Below, piece after piece: positions 18,802 through 27,625 of a stretch of 64,000 bases of DNA. The notes beneath the pieces were generated by a model, which was not told where the DNA came from, made no database searches, and worked only from the letters and a program-made list of their open reading frames with translations. The position numbers and the translations under genes are program-made. The stretch is from assembly GCF_024436435.1 (NCBI RefSeq), contig NZ_JAFMZP010000005.1, positions 208,073 through 272,072 of the forward strand, in the 5' to 3' direction. Source of the stretch: Desertivirga xinjiangensis (GTDB taxonomy: Bacteria; Bacteroidota; Bacteroidia; Sphingobacteriales; Sphingobacteriaceae). The number at the start of each line of letters is the position of its first letter. Position 1 is the first letter of the stretch.

Positions 18802-19470
18802 GAAATTCAAGCAAAGAAAATTAGCTACCCAATACACGAAATAAATAATATAAACAGAACAAACAAGGAAATTCCAGTGACCTCCATGTGGGGAAGAGGC
18901 ATTACCTTAAAAGAAGTGACAATTAAAGAAACGGGCAATCGGCAATTTCGTGATAAGTATTTGGGCTATCTGGATAGTCTAACCAAAGCCGATCTTATAA
19001 AAGACTATGTGGGAACATGCGGGTGGTTAAATTGCCCCGCTGAATCTGGCGGCCCTAAGCCAATTGAAGGCAAACAATATTCCACCTTAATTGAACCTAA
19101 ACGTAGCCAGGTTATCTCTCATCCCTATTCGTTTGGATCAGGAGATTTCAAACAAGTGGTCTACCATTATCCGCAATTCACCGAGGAGGAACTCCTGAAA
19201 AAAAGAAATATGGCGAGATTACGGGGGTATAGTTTACCGAGGGAGTTTTTTCATCCGGATTATGAAAATAATACGTCTCGCCTGGATCCTTTACCTGATT
19301 TTAGAAATACCCTGTATTGGAAGTCTGATTTAATTACAGACAAAAGGGGGGAAGCGGTAATTGATTTTTATAGCTCTGACCTGGTATCAGGTTTTGTGTG
19401 CAGGATAGAGGGCTTATGTGCTGAAGGATTGTTAGGGAAGAAAGATATTGAGTTTACAGTACAGAAATAA
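18802..19470 (+). pseudogene. 3' part of the frameshifted MG2-domain gene
   Basis: The plus frame open from 18796 reads NEIQAKKISYPIHEI directly after the stop of the 5' part. It continues through GRGITLKEVTIKE and YWKSDLITDKRGEAVIDFYS to FTVQK at 19470. The ITLKEVTIK segment and the final SDLITDKRGEAVIDFYSSD are what the end of an MG2-type protein normally looks like. The only in-frame starts are a GTG at 18877 and an internal ATG, so this is a gene fragment rather than a separate gene. A single-base sequencing or assembly error is an alternative to true decay. Confidence 0.72.
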
Positions 19471-19514
19471 TTTTCATCAACCAATTGCTTCTTAATGCGC
19501 CTGATTGACGAAAG

Positions 19515-19545
19515 ATTAAACTTTCAAACTTTTTGAAAGTTTAAT
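19515..19545 (+). terminator. Perfect AT-rich hairpin downstream of the MG2 gene
   Basis: ATTAAACTTTCAAA (19515-19528) is fully complementary to TTTGAAAGTTTAAT (19532-19545), with a 3-base loop. No T tract follows. It lies 45 bases past the stop codon, so it is a likely transcription end or mRNA-stabilising hairpin. Confidence 0.5.
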
Positions 19546-19845
19546 AAATGCTTCTACAGATCAGAGTGGGGATAAACCGCACGATGTGCTTCGCTGATGG
19601 GAGCGTCTTTGCCTGTAACCGGATACATAATCTGGTATAACCGTAAATGGGGGAAAAGGGGAAAGAAAGCGAAGAAACGGCATTTGCAGATCCAGGATTA
19701 GTTCACACAGAATCTTAGTCAGTATGTTTTAATCGTGGAAGACTCAAATGAAAAAACGAGTCATTGTGATATTGAACGTAGGCTTCTAATTTTAATTTAA
19801 TATAAACTTAATACACCTCTTTAGTCCCCTCGGCCCGATATTTCA

Positions 19846-19853
19846 TAGCTTTG
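19846..19853 (+). promoter_or_regulatory. Candidate Bacteroidota -7 element for the sigma factor gene
   Basis: TAGCTTTG matches the TAnnTTTG consensus exactly, 38 bases before the ATG at 19892. The -33 element is weak (TTTAG 22 bases upstream). Confidence 0.4.
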
Positions 19854-19891
19854 CCACTGTATTACACACGCACAATAACGTATTACATGGT

Positions 19892-20476
19892 ATGGTTAAT
19901 CTAACGGGTAGTGGGACAGCAACTTTTGAGTTTTCGGAAACCAATTATACCATCCTTTTCAATACGTACTGGAAGGGACTGTATGCTATTGCCTATCGTC
20001 GTTTGCGTGATGCCGACCTGGCAAAAGACATTGTGCAGGACCTGTTTGTTTACTGCTGGCAGCAGCGCGAAACTATCCGGATAAACACTTCCATCGAAGC
20101 TTATTTACGTTCTGCCCTGCAATACCGCCTTATTGCGCACTTCCGGAAACTCGATGTGGAAGACCGTGCTTTTACTTACCTCTACGATCGTATGGTTGAA
20201 GTGGAAGCCAGTATTAAGGATAACCTTGCCGCACAGGATCTGGGCAGAATGCTCGACAAAGAATTTGAGCAGATGCCCGACACCATGCGCGAGATATTTA
20301 AATTACGAAGCCGGGATTATTCGGTGAACGAAATAGCAGAGAACCTCAATCTGGCTGAGAAAACTGTTCGGAACAACATCACCAGGGGCCTGCAGCAATT
20401 ACGCACAGCGCTTTCAAAAGAATCCCCGGAGGATTACTCTACACTCTTTTTTGTACTTTACATTCTGTTAACCTAA
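19892..20476 (+). CDS. FecI-like ECF RNA polymerase sigma factor (Bacteroidota family 1)
   Basis: 194 residues. The sigma-2 region starts FNTYWKGLYAIAYRRLRD, with DLAKDIVQDLFVYCWQ in region 2.2. The sigma-4 helix-turn-helix is MREIFKLRSRDYSVNEIAEN then LNLAEKTVRNNITRGLQQL. The protein is expected to direct RNA polymerase to the promoter of its cognate SusC/SusD operon once released by the anti-sigma factor encoded 98 bases downstream. The arrangement sigma, anti-sigma, susC, susD matches the classical trans-envelope signalling layout. The C-terminal tail (STLFFVLYILLT) is hydrophobic, as in many members of this family. Confidence 0.92.
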   Translation: MVNLTGSGTATFEFSETNYTILFNTYWKGLYAIAYRRLRDADLAKDIVQDLFVYCWQQRETIRINTSIEAYLRSALQYRLIAHFRKLDVEDRAFTYLYDRMVEVEASIKDNLAAQDLGRMLDKEFEQMPDTMREIFKLRSRDYSVNEIAENLNLAEKTVRNNITRGLQQLRTALSKESPEDYSTLFFVLYILLT

Positions 20477-20574
20477 CAGTTAAGATTTCTTAATCGATTT
20501 TATCGGGACGGATCGCAGAGGTCCTCTACTTATCCATAGAAGCGCATCAGATGTTTGGCGCGATCTGCTGATAA

Positions 20575-21558
20575 ATGGATAAAAATAAGTTTAAGCAATT
20601 AATGGAAGGGTATCTCCAAGGCGACCTTTCCAAACCTGATGAGGAGCTGCTACAGCGTTGGTACGCTTCCTTCGGGGAATCAACAACCGGAGTGCCGGGT
20701 CTGGAAGATGAGGCTTCTTCAGAGGAATTACGGGAAGAGCTTGACAGCCGGATACGGGAGCTGATAGCCATACCGGAGCCTAAAAAAGTTTCCTGGTTCA
20801 GAACAAAGGGTTTCCGCTATATGGCTGCTGCGTCGTTTGCTGCTGTAATCGGCGGTGCTGTCTGGCTGACAACGGGAAGACTGAATAAAAATGCAGATCA
20901 GGATATAGCTGCTCAGCATAAGGCTTTTGACCAGATTGAAACAGGCATCAGGCAAGTTAAACGGGTCATCCTGCCAGATAGTACCACGGTATTCTTAAAC
21001 TCTAATTCAACATTGAAGATCTCCGCAAGCTTTGGCAAGGTTCGGCGCGAAGTGTCCCTTAGCGGTGAAGCTTTTTTTGACGTAAAAAGGAATCCGGAAA
21101 AGCCTTTTATCATTGCAGCTTCTGGCCTAAAGGTAAAAGTATTAGGAACTTCTTTTAACGTTAGTGCATACGATGCTTTACCTGATGTAAGGGTTGCCGT
21201 GAATACGGGCCTGGTACAGGTAGCGGATCAACATAAAGTACTTTCTAACCTAAAACCCAATAAAATGCTGGCTTATAATAAAGAAACCCATGGGTATTCT
21301 GTAAAGAATATGAACGCCGGCTCGGTTTCCTCCTGGCGGGAGGGTATTATCCAGTTAAACCATGCAACGTTCAGGGACTTTCAGCAGGCAATGCTGAACA
21401 CCTACGGTGTACATGTAGGGTATGCTGATGCAGAACCTGCGACCCGGTTCAACTATACCGTTCGCTCAACGCGTCCCCTGGAACAAACGCTGGAACAGTT
21501 TTCTGAAGTTGTTGGCAAAAAATACAGGAAGGAGGGGGATAGGGTAGTTTTCTATTAG
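20575..21558 (+). CDS. FecR family anti-sigma factor
   Basis: 327 residues. A cytoplasmic N-terminal region (residues 1-80) carries the sigma-binding helices. One membrane helix follows near residue 85-105 (RYMAAASFAAVIGGAVWL), then a periplasmic FecR domain (VKRVILPDSTTVFLNSNSTL; VKVLGTSFNVSAYD) and a C-terminal DUF4974/STN-like domain (TFRDFQQAMLNTYGVH). It is expected to hold the sigma factor inactive until the STN domain of the SusC protein signals substrate capture. It lies in the same operon as the sigma gene and ends 214 bases before susC. Confidence 0.92.
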   Translation: MDKNKFKQLMEGYLQGDLSKPDEELLQRWYASFGESTTGVPGLEDEASSEELREELDSRIRELIAIPEPKKVSWFRTKGFRYMAAASFAAVIGGAVWLTTGRLNKNADQDIAAQHKAFDQIETGIRQVKRVILPDSTTVFLNSNSTLKISASFGKVRREVSLSGEAFFDVKRNPEKPFIIAASGLKVKVLGTSFNVSAYDALPDVRVAVNTGLVQVADQHKVLSNLKPNKMLAYNKETHGYSVKNMNAGSVSSWREGIIQLNHATFRDFQQAMLNTYGVHVGYADAEPATRFNYTVRSTRPLEQTLEQFSEVVGKKYRKEGDRVVFY

Positions 21559-21605
21559 ATCTCAATAAACAGGGCCGCAAAGAGCGGCACCTGCTCAATA
21601 TATCA

Positions 21606-21652
21606 GAATTGGCAGTAATAGATTGGACCCTAAGCCTGCAATTCTTCTTTTT
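21606..21652 (+). terminator. Hairpin with T tract between fecR and susC
   Basis: GAATTGGCAG (21606-21615) pairs with CTGCAATTC (21636-21644) with one bulged G, followed by TTCTTTTT. It would end the sigma/anti-sigma transcript, so susC would have its own, probably sigma-dependent, promoter between here and 21773. Confidence 0.55.
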
Positions 21653-21772
21653 AGCAACAAATTAATGTCACCATACCCCCAAATCTAGGGAAAATAACAG
21701 GCATTATCAGGTATTATATTTTGTACAAATGCTTTTTTCCTGGTTTAGGGTGGTACTAGTTTTTATAATGTT

Positions 21773-24700
21773 ATGCGCTTTTTACTTCATTGGAAGTGGT
21801 TTATGAGAGTATCAGGTTTACTTTATTTTATTCTGGCAATCAGTGCCAATATCCTGCAAGCCTCTACGGGCAAGGCACAGGCCCTGAATAAAAGAATTAC
21901 AGTAAGTTATACACAGAAGAATCTCTACGAGATAATTTTAGATCTTCAGGACAGGGCACAGCTCGATTTCGGCTTTACCCAGGGACTCGGACTGGAAAAG
22001 ATAAAGGTTCCGAAAGCTGAATTTAACAATGAGCGCCTGGAGGATGTCCTGAAGGACCTTTTTAGCAGGCACAATGTGGAATTCACGGAGAGCAACGGAA
22101 CGGTTATCCTGAACCGCAAACAGCAGCCGGGCCGTATCGCCGGCCGCGTTACCGACAACAAGGGGGAGCCGCTGGCCGGAGCCAGTTTACGTATTAAAGA
22201 ACTCAGCAGGAGTTTTACCACTGATTCAGAAGGGCGATATTCTGTGGCTGTAAATCCGGGTACTTATACGCTGGAAGTTCACTTCATTTCTTTTGGGACA
22301 CAGGAGCGGAAGCTTGAAGTACAGGCGGGAAAAACGGTAGAAGCCGTTTTCTCTCTCACGCCGCAGGGAAGTGCTCTAAATGAGGTGGTGGTAATTGGCT
22401 ATGGTGAAGTTAAGAAGAAGGATCTGACAGGTTCTGTGGTCAGTATAGACATCGATAAGATCAAAGATACGCCTGTTCTTTCTGTCGACCTGGCCTTGCA
22501 GGGCCGGATTCCGGGTGCGGATATTATGGCTTCTACGGGTGAACCGGGGGCGCCGGCTTCCATCAGGATCCGCGGAACAAGGTCTATATCGGCCACCAAC
22601 GAGCCGCTTATAGTGGTCGATGGTGTGATCGACGGTATCAGCAACCTTGCCGACATCAATATGGCAGACATCGCTTCGGTAAGTGTATTGAAAGATGCCT
22701 CGGCTACCGCGATCTACGGTACCAGGGGAAGTAACGGGGTGATCATCATTACCACCAAACAGGGCCGGAAAGGAAAAGATGACATCACCGTAAAAAGCGT
22801 TGCCGGAATTTCTCAGTTGCCGAGAAGGCTGGATATTATGAACGCCGCCGAATTTGCGCAGTATCGTAATGATGTGGCTTTCTTTTCAACTTCTGATAAT
22901 TACGGAGAGATCGGATCAGAAACACCCCAATCCGCTTACCCATACCCTGACCCGCTATCGCGAGGCAAAGGAACCGACTGGGTAGAGCAGATCTCCAGGA
23001 CGGCACACTACCATAATCATCTCGTATCTTTATCGGGGGGAGCCAAAAAAACCAATTATTACGCATCTTTTGCCTATGATAATACGCAGGGTATTATTGA
23101 CAAAAGCGGCGTAAAGCGTTTTACAGGTCGTTTAAACCTGGATTACCAGCTGTTTCCCTGGATGAAAACCGGGTATAAGTACAATTATACCGGGCGCGAC
23201 GACGATCAGAACCTGGTGACGATCGGGGGAACCAACTGGTGGAGCGCAGCCATTTACCTGAACCCGCTGATCCAGCTGAGGGATAACTTTAACGACCTCT
23301 GGTACTCCGGGCAGCGTTTTAATTCGCCGCGCGCCGTGCTTGACTACGGTGTGATCCGCAATGCAAAAAGAAATGGTAATACGCATACCGGATACGTTGA
23401 TATTGAGCCATTAAAAGGACTTAAACTAAACTCACAGTTAACATATTACCAGTACCAGCTCCGCACCTTCCGCTATGAACCGGGAACACTTCCTGCGAAA
23501 TCGGTAAATGAAGGCGGAACGGCTTACCGGGGCGAGTTTAATGAATCTAACCTGATGAGTCAGACCACGCTTGCCTGGCTAAAAGACTGGAACCGTACGC
23601 ATCATGTGGATATGACGGCTGGCTTTATCGCTCAGAAAAGAGGGTCGGATAACTTAACCTTACAGGGCGAGGGTTACCAGTCTGATGATGTGACCTGGAA
23701 TAACATGAATGCTATTCCCGACAAGGAGAATTATTCAGCCTCTTCTTCAAATACAGAAAAGGTAGCTATGTCATTCCTGGCAAGAGCCAACTACAACTAC
23801 AAGAGCAAATACTATCTGACGGTTACCGGTCGCCGCGACGGTGCCTCCAACTTTGCAGCTAACCAGAAATGGGCATTTTTCCCTTCAGCGGCTTTGAAAT
23901 GGAGTATCAGCAATGAAAACTTCATGAAGAAAGTGGATTGGATCAATGATCTTTCACTTAGACTATCGGCCGGGCGTACCGGAAATGACGGTATCAGCTC
24001 GTACCGCTCACTTTCTGCCCTGGCGTCCACTACCGGAGGATACCTGTTCAATGGCTCTCAGCCCGTGGCGTTTTATCCTTCCCGTTTGGCGAGTCAGAAC
24101 CTATCCTGGGAAAAGACCGATATGTATAACATAGCCACCGATATCTCCTTGTTCAAGAACCGTGTGAACATGGTGTTAGAGGGCTATGTATCGTATACCA
24201 GCGATCTCTTGCTCGATGTACAGGTTCCTACACAAACCGGTTACAGTACCCGTTTTGCAAATGTGGGAAAGACCTCCAATAAAGGAGTTGAATTTAGTAT
24301 CGAAACGAGAAATATTGAAAAACGCAATTTCAGCTGGTCCAGTTCTTTTTCTGTATCGCATAATGCGCAGAAGGTAGAGGATATTGGTACGCTTGATTAT
24401 GTGAACGTGTATGGCGCATATGGCAACAACAGCTATATGATGTACGGCTATGTGCAGGATTATCCGCTGAATGCCTTATGGGGATTCAAATATGGCGGAA
24501 CCTGGAAATCTCAGGAGGAAATAAACCGGAATAAAATAACGAAAGCTTACGTTTCGGCCTCAAATCCGCAGTATACGCCTGGCTCCGCCCGTTACCTGGA
24601 TACCAATCACGATGGAGTGTTTAATGAGCAGGATCTTGTGTATCTGGGGAATGCAGATCCGTATCTGTACGGTGGTCTGCAGAATAACTTCCGTTATAAG

Positions 24701-25150
24701 AAATTGTCGCTTGGGGTATTTATTGCCTATTCGCTGGGCGGTAAGATCTATAATATTTCTGAGCAATGGATGGGCAACGGCTCGATCAATACCAACCAGT
24801 ACCGCTTTATGCTGGATGCATGGCACCCGGTTCGAAATCCCGGTTCTGATCTTCCCCGTGCAGGAAGTGCCGATGCCATTGCCTCAGACAGGATGGTATA
24901 CGATGCTTCTTTCCTGCGCCTGAAGACTGTTTCACTCGGCTATACCTTCGATATTCATAAACTAACCCGCAATACGCTAAGGGATGTACAGTTTGTGCTG
25001 ACGGGAGAAAATCTCCTTCTATGGAAAAAGTACAATGGTTTTGATCCGGATGTATCATCGGAAAGCGGTACTTCTACCTTGCGCAGGCTCGACATAGGGG
25101 CTTACCCTAAACCAAGGACGATCACCGCCAGCGTGCAGATCAGATATTAA
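21773..25150 (+). CDS. SusC/RagA family TonB-linked outer-membrane receptor with STN domain
   Basis: 1125 residues. A signal peptide is followed by an STN (secretin/TonB short) domain at about 40-110, the module that signals to FecR. Then come a CarboxypepD_reg-like domain (GRIAGRVTDNKGEPLAGASL), the TonB plug (LNEVVVIGYGEVKKKDLTGS) and the SusC signature (SIRIRGTRSISATNEPLIVV; VLKDASATAIYGTRGSNGVI). A long 22-strand barrel ends PKPRTITASVQIRY. It forms the outer-membrane import complex with the SusD lipoprotein encoded 38 bases downstream. The cargo is not evident from sequence; neighbours suggest a phosphodiester-containing substrate rather than a plain glycan. Confidence 0.94.
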   Translation: MRFLLHWKWFMRVSGLLYFILAISANILQASTGKAQALNKRITVSYTQKNLYEIILDLQDRAQLDFGFTQGLGLEKIKVPKAEFNNERLEDVLKDLFSRHNVEFTESNGTVILNRKQQPGRIAGRVTDNKGEPLAGASLRIKELSRSFTTDSEGRYSVAVNPGTYTLEVHFISFGTQERKLEVQAGKTVEAVFSLTPQGSALNEVVVIGYGEVKKKDLTGSVVSIDIDKIKDTPVLSVDLALQGRIPGADIMASTGEPGAPASIRIRGTRSISATNEPLIVVDGVIDGISNLADINMADIASVSVLKDASATAIYGTRGSNGVIIITTKQGRKGKDDITVKSVAGISQLPRRLDIMNAAEFAQYRNDVAFFSTSDNYGEIGSETPQSAYPYPDPLSRGKGTDWVEQISRTAHYHNHLVSLSGGAKKTNYYASFAYDNTQGIIDKSGVKRFTGRLNLDYQLFPWMKTGYKYNYTGRDDDQNLVTIGGTNWWSAAIYLNPLIQLRDNFNDLWYSGQRFNSPRAVLDYGVIRNAKRNGNTHTGYVDIEPLKGLKLNSQLTYYQYQLRTFRYEPGTLPAKSVNEGGTAYRGEFNESNLMSQTTLAWLKDWNRTHHVDMTAGFIAQKRGSDNLTLQGEGYQSDDVTWNNMNAIPDKENYSASSSNTEKVAMSFLARANYNYKSKYYLTVTGRRDGASNFAANQKWAFFPSAALKWSISNENFMKKVDWINDLSLRLSAGRTGNDGISSYRSLSALASTTGGYLFNGSQPVAFYPSRLASQNLSWEKTDMYNIATDISLFKNRVNMVLEGYVSYTSDLLLDVQVPTQTGYSTRFANVGKTSNKGVEFSIETRNIEKRNFSWSSSFSVSHNAQKVEDIGTLDYVNVYGAYGNNSYMMYGYVQDYPLNALWGFKYGGTWKSQEEINRNKITKAYVSASNPQYTPGSARYLDTNHDGVFNEQDLVYLGNADPYLYGGLQNNFRYKKLSLGVFIAYSLGGKIYNISEQWMGNGSINTNQYRFMLDAWHPVRNPGSDLPRAGSADAIASDRMVYDASFLRLKTVSLGYTFDIHKLTRNTLRDVQFVLTGENLLLWKKYNGFDPDVSSESGTSTLRRLDIGAYPKPRTITASVQIRY

Positions 25151-25188
25151 TTTAAAAGAAGTATTAGATAAATCTTGAAGATAAATCA

Positions 25189-26664
25189 ATGAAACGTTTA
25201 GTTTTTACATTCATGATGTTCGGACTGGTTACGGGCTGCTCTTTAGATGAGGTTCCGTCATCCTTTGTGAACACAGGCAATTACTATCAAACCGAGTCGC
25301 AGCTGGTTACAGGGCTAAATTCCTGCTATATTCCTTTACGGTCTATTTATAATTATACTTACCTCATAGCTACAGAAGGTATAACCGATCTGATGTGGAT
25401 AGCTTCGGGAACTCTGGATGCCCAGCTTGATATTTCTCCCGCCCAGCCACGCTTCGGGCAAACCATGTGGACGCAGGGCTACCGCGGAGTGATGTACTGC
25501 AATTCCATTATTGAGGCGATAAAACGTGCTCCTGTAGAAGAGGAGGTAAAGAACAGGCTCCTGGCCGAAGGGATGGTGATGAGGGCCTATTATTACTGGT
25601 TCCTTACCTGCACCTTTGGTGATGTACCTTTTTATACTGAAGACATTGTTAATGTAGAGGTTTTGGAACGGGTTTCAAAGCTGGGACGTATGGATGCCGT
25701 GGGAACCCGGAATTACCTGATCGAGGAACTGATCAGGTATGTGCCGCATCTGCCGCAGGTGCGTACCAATGATGTGGCCGGTAACAGAAGCGGAGCCGCC
25801 ATGGGCTGGATGATGATCGGCAAGCTGGCGCAATGGAATAAACGCTGGGATGTGGCCAGGGACGCTATGGATAAGCTGGAAGCCATCTATGGCGACCTTA
25901 GCCAGTATCCTTTGACGGATATTATGCTGAAGAATAAAAATATCAGGGAGTCGATATTTGAGATCCAGTACCTGTATGATGCTACCGGTCTGCAGGTTAC
26001 CACCAATTCGGCAGCGATCTGTATGCCGCCGAGAAATTCGGGTTCCACTTACGATGGTGTGAACATTCCGGAACTGGGGGCGAACGCTACAACCTGGACG
26101 CCGCTAAGGCCCACCAACTATTTCTTCCAGTCGCTTCAGCGCAGGAACAGTGCTGACTTAAGAACTACTTTGAATATGGCCTGGGAATACAATGGTCAGG
26201 CTTTCAGAACTGCAACGAATGTTCCATGGCCCGGACCAAAATTCTGGAGTTTTAACATGTTTAACGTTGCAGACGGTAATAACCAGCGGGTGTTCCGTTA
26301 TGCTGATGCCTTGCTGATGCAGGCTGAGAATTATCTGGAACTGGGCAATACTACCAGATCAGTTGAATATTTGGATAAAGTACGTCAGCGGGCAGGTACC
26401 GGGTCTTATACTTTCAGAAACCGGGAAGCGCTTCTTGATGAGATCCAGAGGGAACGTGGACGGGAGCTGCTGGGTGAATATCAACGGAAATATGATATGG
26501 TTCGCTGGGGCAACTGGTACCAGATGACCTACGACTATACCGACTATGCTACAGTGAAGAACAGGATTCTGCCATGTCATGAGTATTATCCAATCCCGGA
26601 TATGGAAGTGGTAAAATCAGATTATAACCTTGACAATAAAGCTTATGAAGCATATGGAAAATAA
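25189..26664 (+). CDS. RagB/SusD family nutrient-binding outer-membrane lipoprotein
   Basis: 491 residues. A lipoprotein signal peptide (MMFGLVTGCSLDEVPSSF) has the lipobox VTGC. The SusD N-terminal pattern follows (NTGNYYQTESQLVTGLNSCY), then TPR-like helices (AEGMVMRAYYYWFLTCTFGD) and the C-terminal signature RYADALLMQAENYLELGN with RQRAGTGSYTFRNREALLDE and RERGRELLGEYQRKYDMVRW. It caps the SusC barrel and binds the substrate at the cell surface. Its 3' end overlaps the start of the EEP gene, showing tight operon coupling. Confidence 0.93.
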   Translation: MKRLVFTFMMFGLVTGCSLDEVPSSFVNTGNYYQTESQLVTGLNSCYIPLRSIYNYTYLIATEGITDLMWIASGTLDAQLDISPAQPRFGQTMWTQGYRGVMYCNSIIEAIKRAPVEEEVKNRLLAEGMVMRAYYYWFLTCTFGDVPFYTEDIVNVEVLERVSKLGRMDAVGTRNYLIEELIRYVPHLPQVRTNDVAGNRSGAAMGWMMIGKLAQWNKRWDVARDAMDKLEAIYGDLSQYPLTDIMLKNKNIRESIFEIQYLYDATGLQVTTNSAAICMPPRNSGSTYDGVNIPELGANATTWTPLRPTNYFFQSLQRRNSADLRTTLNMAWEYNGQAFRTATNVPWPGPKFWSFNMFNVADGNNQRVFRYADALLMQAENYLELGNTTRSVEYLDKVRQRAGTGSYTFRNREALLDEIQRERGRELLGEYQRKYDMVRWGNWYQMTYDYTDYATVKNRILPCHEYYPIPDMEVVKSDYNLDNKAYEAYGK

Positions 26665-27622
26665 TAAAACAAGCTTGCTAAACTTCAGAGCTCATATTAG
26701 ATCTTTCGCTCTTCTTGCACTTGTTGCTTTTTTGCTGACTGGTATTACAGGTATCACAGGCTGCAAGAAAACCGATGAAACAGTGGCTGCCCCTGAAACA
26801 GGGGAATTAAACGATGACACGCTCAGGGTGATCAGCTATAATATACTGGAAGGAATGAAGAACGATAGGGCTAAAAACTATGACAACTTTGTTGCCTGGG
26901 TAAAGTCTTACGATCCTGATATTTTGCTCTTGCAGGAAGCCAATGGTTTCACACAGGAATCCCTGCAAGGCCTGGCGGCCAGGTTTGACCACCCTTACGT
27001 GCTGACCAATTTAAAGGCAACGGATAATTATCCAGTGGCTATCACCTCCAGGTTTCCCCTGGAATCACGCAGGAGGGTTACCCTGAATGTCTCTCATGGA
27101 GCGATCTTCGCCAAGCTTAGCAATCGTAACTTAAACCTGGTAGTTACTCATTTGTGGCCACAAAACTACTGGCATCAGCAGGGTGACGGATTGGGAAATG
27201 ATTACCGTCTGCAGGAGATAAATACGGTACTTGACAGTACCATCCGCAAGTTTCCGCAGGAATCAAACTGGATCCTTGCCGGTGATTTCAATGCTGTCGC
27301 AGCAAAAGACTATGAAGCAGGAAATACCGCCAACAGTTATGTAGTAACAGATGCTATTGAGAGTGCCGGCTTTACCGATGCCATTCACTTTCTGCATGGT
27401 TACAAGCAAAAAGGAACGTCTCCTAATTCTGTAAATAATTCTTTTACTTACCCTTTTACCTATCCGGGACGAAGGATTGACTTTGTTTATGCTACACCAG
27501 CTGTGCTTCAGGGCACATTCGCGGCACAGCCTATTTACGATGATTTTACGAGGCAATACTCGGATCATCCGCCTATGATAATGGATATTGACACCCGCAA
27601 CATAGCTAAATTCAAATACTAA
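26645..27622 (+). CDS. EEP (endonuclease/exonuclease/phosphatase) superfamily lipoprotein
   Basis: About 325 residues from the ATG at 26645; an ATG at 26654 is equally possible and a TTG lies at 26630. The lipobox ITGCKK near residue 40 marks an outer-membrane or periplasmic lipoprotein. The DNase I-like catalytic set is visible: RVISYNILEG, LLLQEANG (metal-binding Glu), THLWPQ, LAGDFNAV (Asp/Asn) and QYSDHPPM (catalytic His of SDH). The superfamily hydrolyses phosphodiesters or phosphomonoesters (nucleases, sphingomyelinases, inositol phosphatases). The start overlaps the susD end by 20 bases, so it is the first enzyme of the locus and likely acts on the substrate before import. Confidence 0.88.
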   Translation: MKHMENNKTSLLNFRAHIRSFALLALVAFLLTGITGITGCKKTDETVAAPETGELNDDTLRVISYNILEGMKNDRAKNYDNFVAWVKSYDPDILLLQEANGFTQESLQGLAARFDHPYVLTNLKATDNYPVAITSRFPLESRRRVTLNVSHGAIFAKLSNRNLNLVVTHLWPQNYWHQQGDGLGNDYRLQEINTVLDSTIRKFPQESNWILAGDFNAVAAKDYEAGNTANSYVVTDAIESAGFTDAIHFLHGYKQKGTSPNSVNNSFTYPFTYPGRRIDFVYATPAVLQGTFAAQPIYDDFTRQYSDHPPMIMDIDTRNIAKFKY

Positions 27623-27625
27623 GGT

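Larger units (their letters stand above)
19471..19891. other. 420-bp intergenic region between the broken MG2 gene and the sigma factor
   Basis: It holds a perfect 14-bp hairpin (19515-19528 with 19532-19545, loop CTT), probably the terminator of the MG2 gene. A candidate -7 element TAGCTTTG lies at 19846-19853. On the minus strand 19554-19651 reads as protein-like (YQIMYPVTGKDAPISEAHRA, ending in a stop), a possible gene remnant I cannot assign. Confidence 0.45.
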
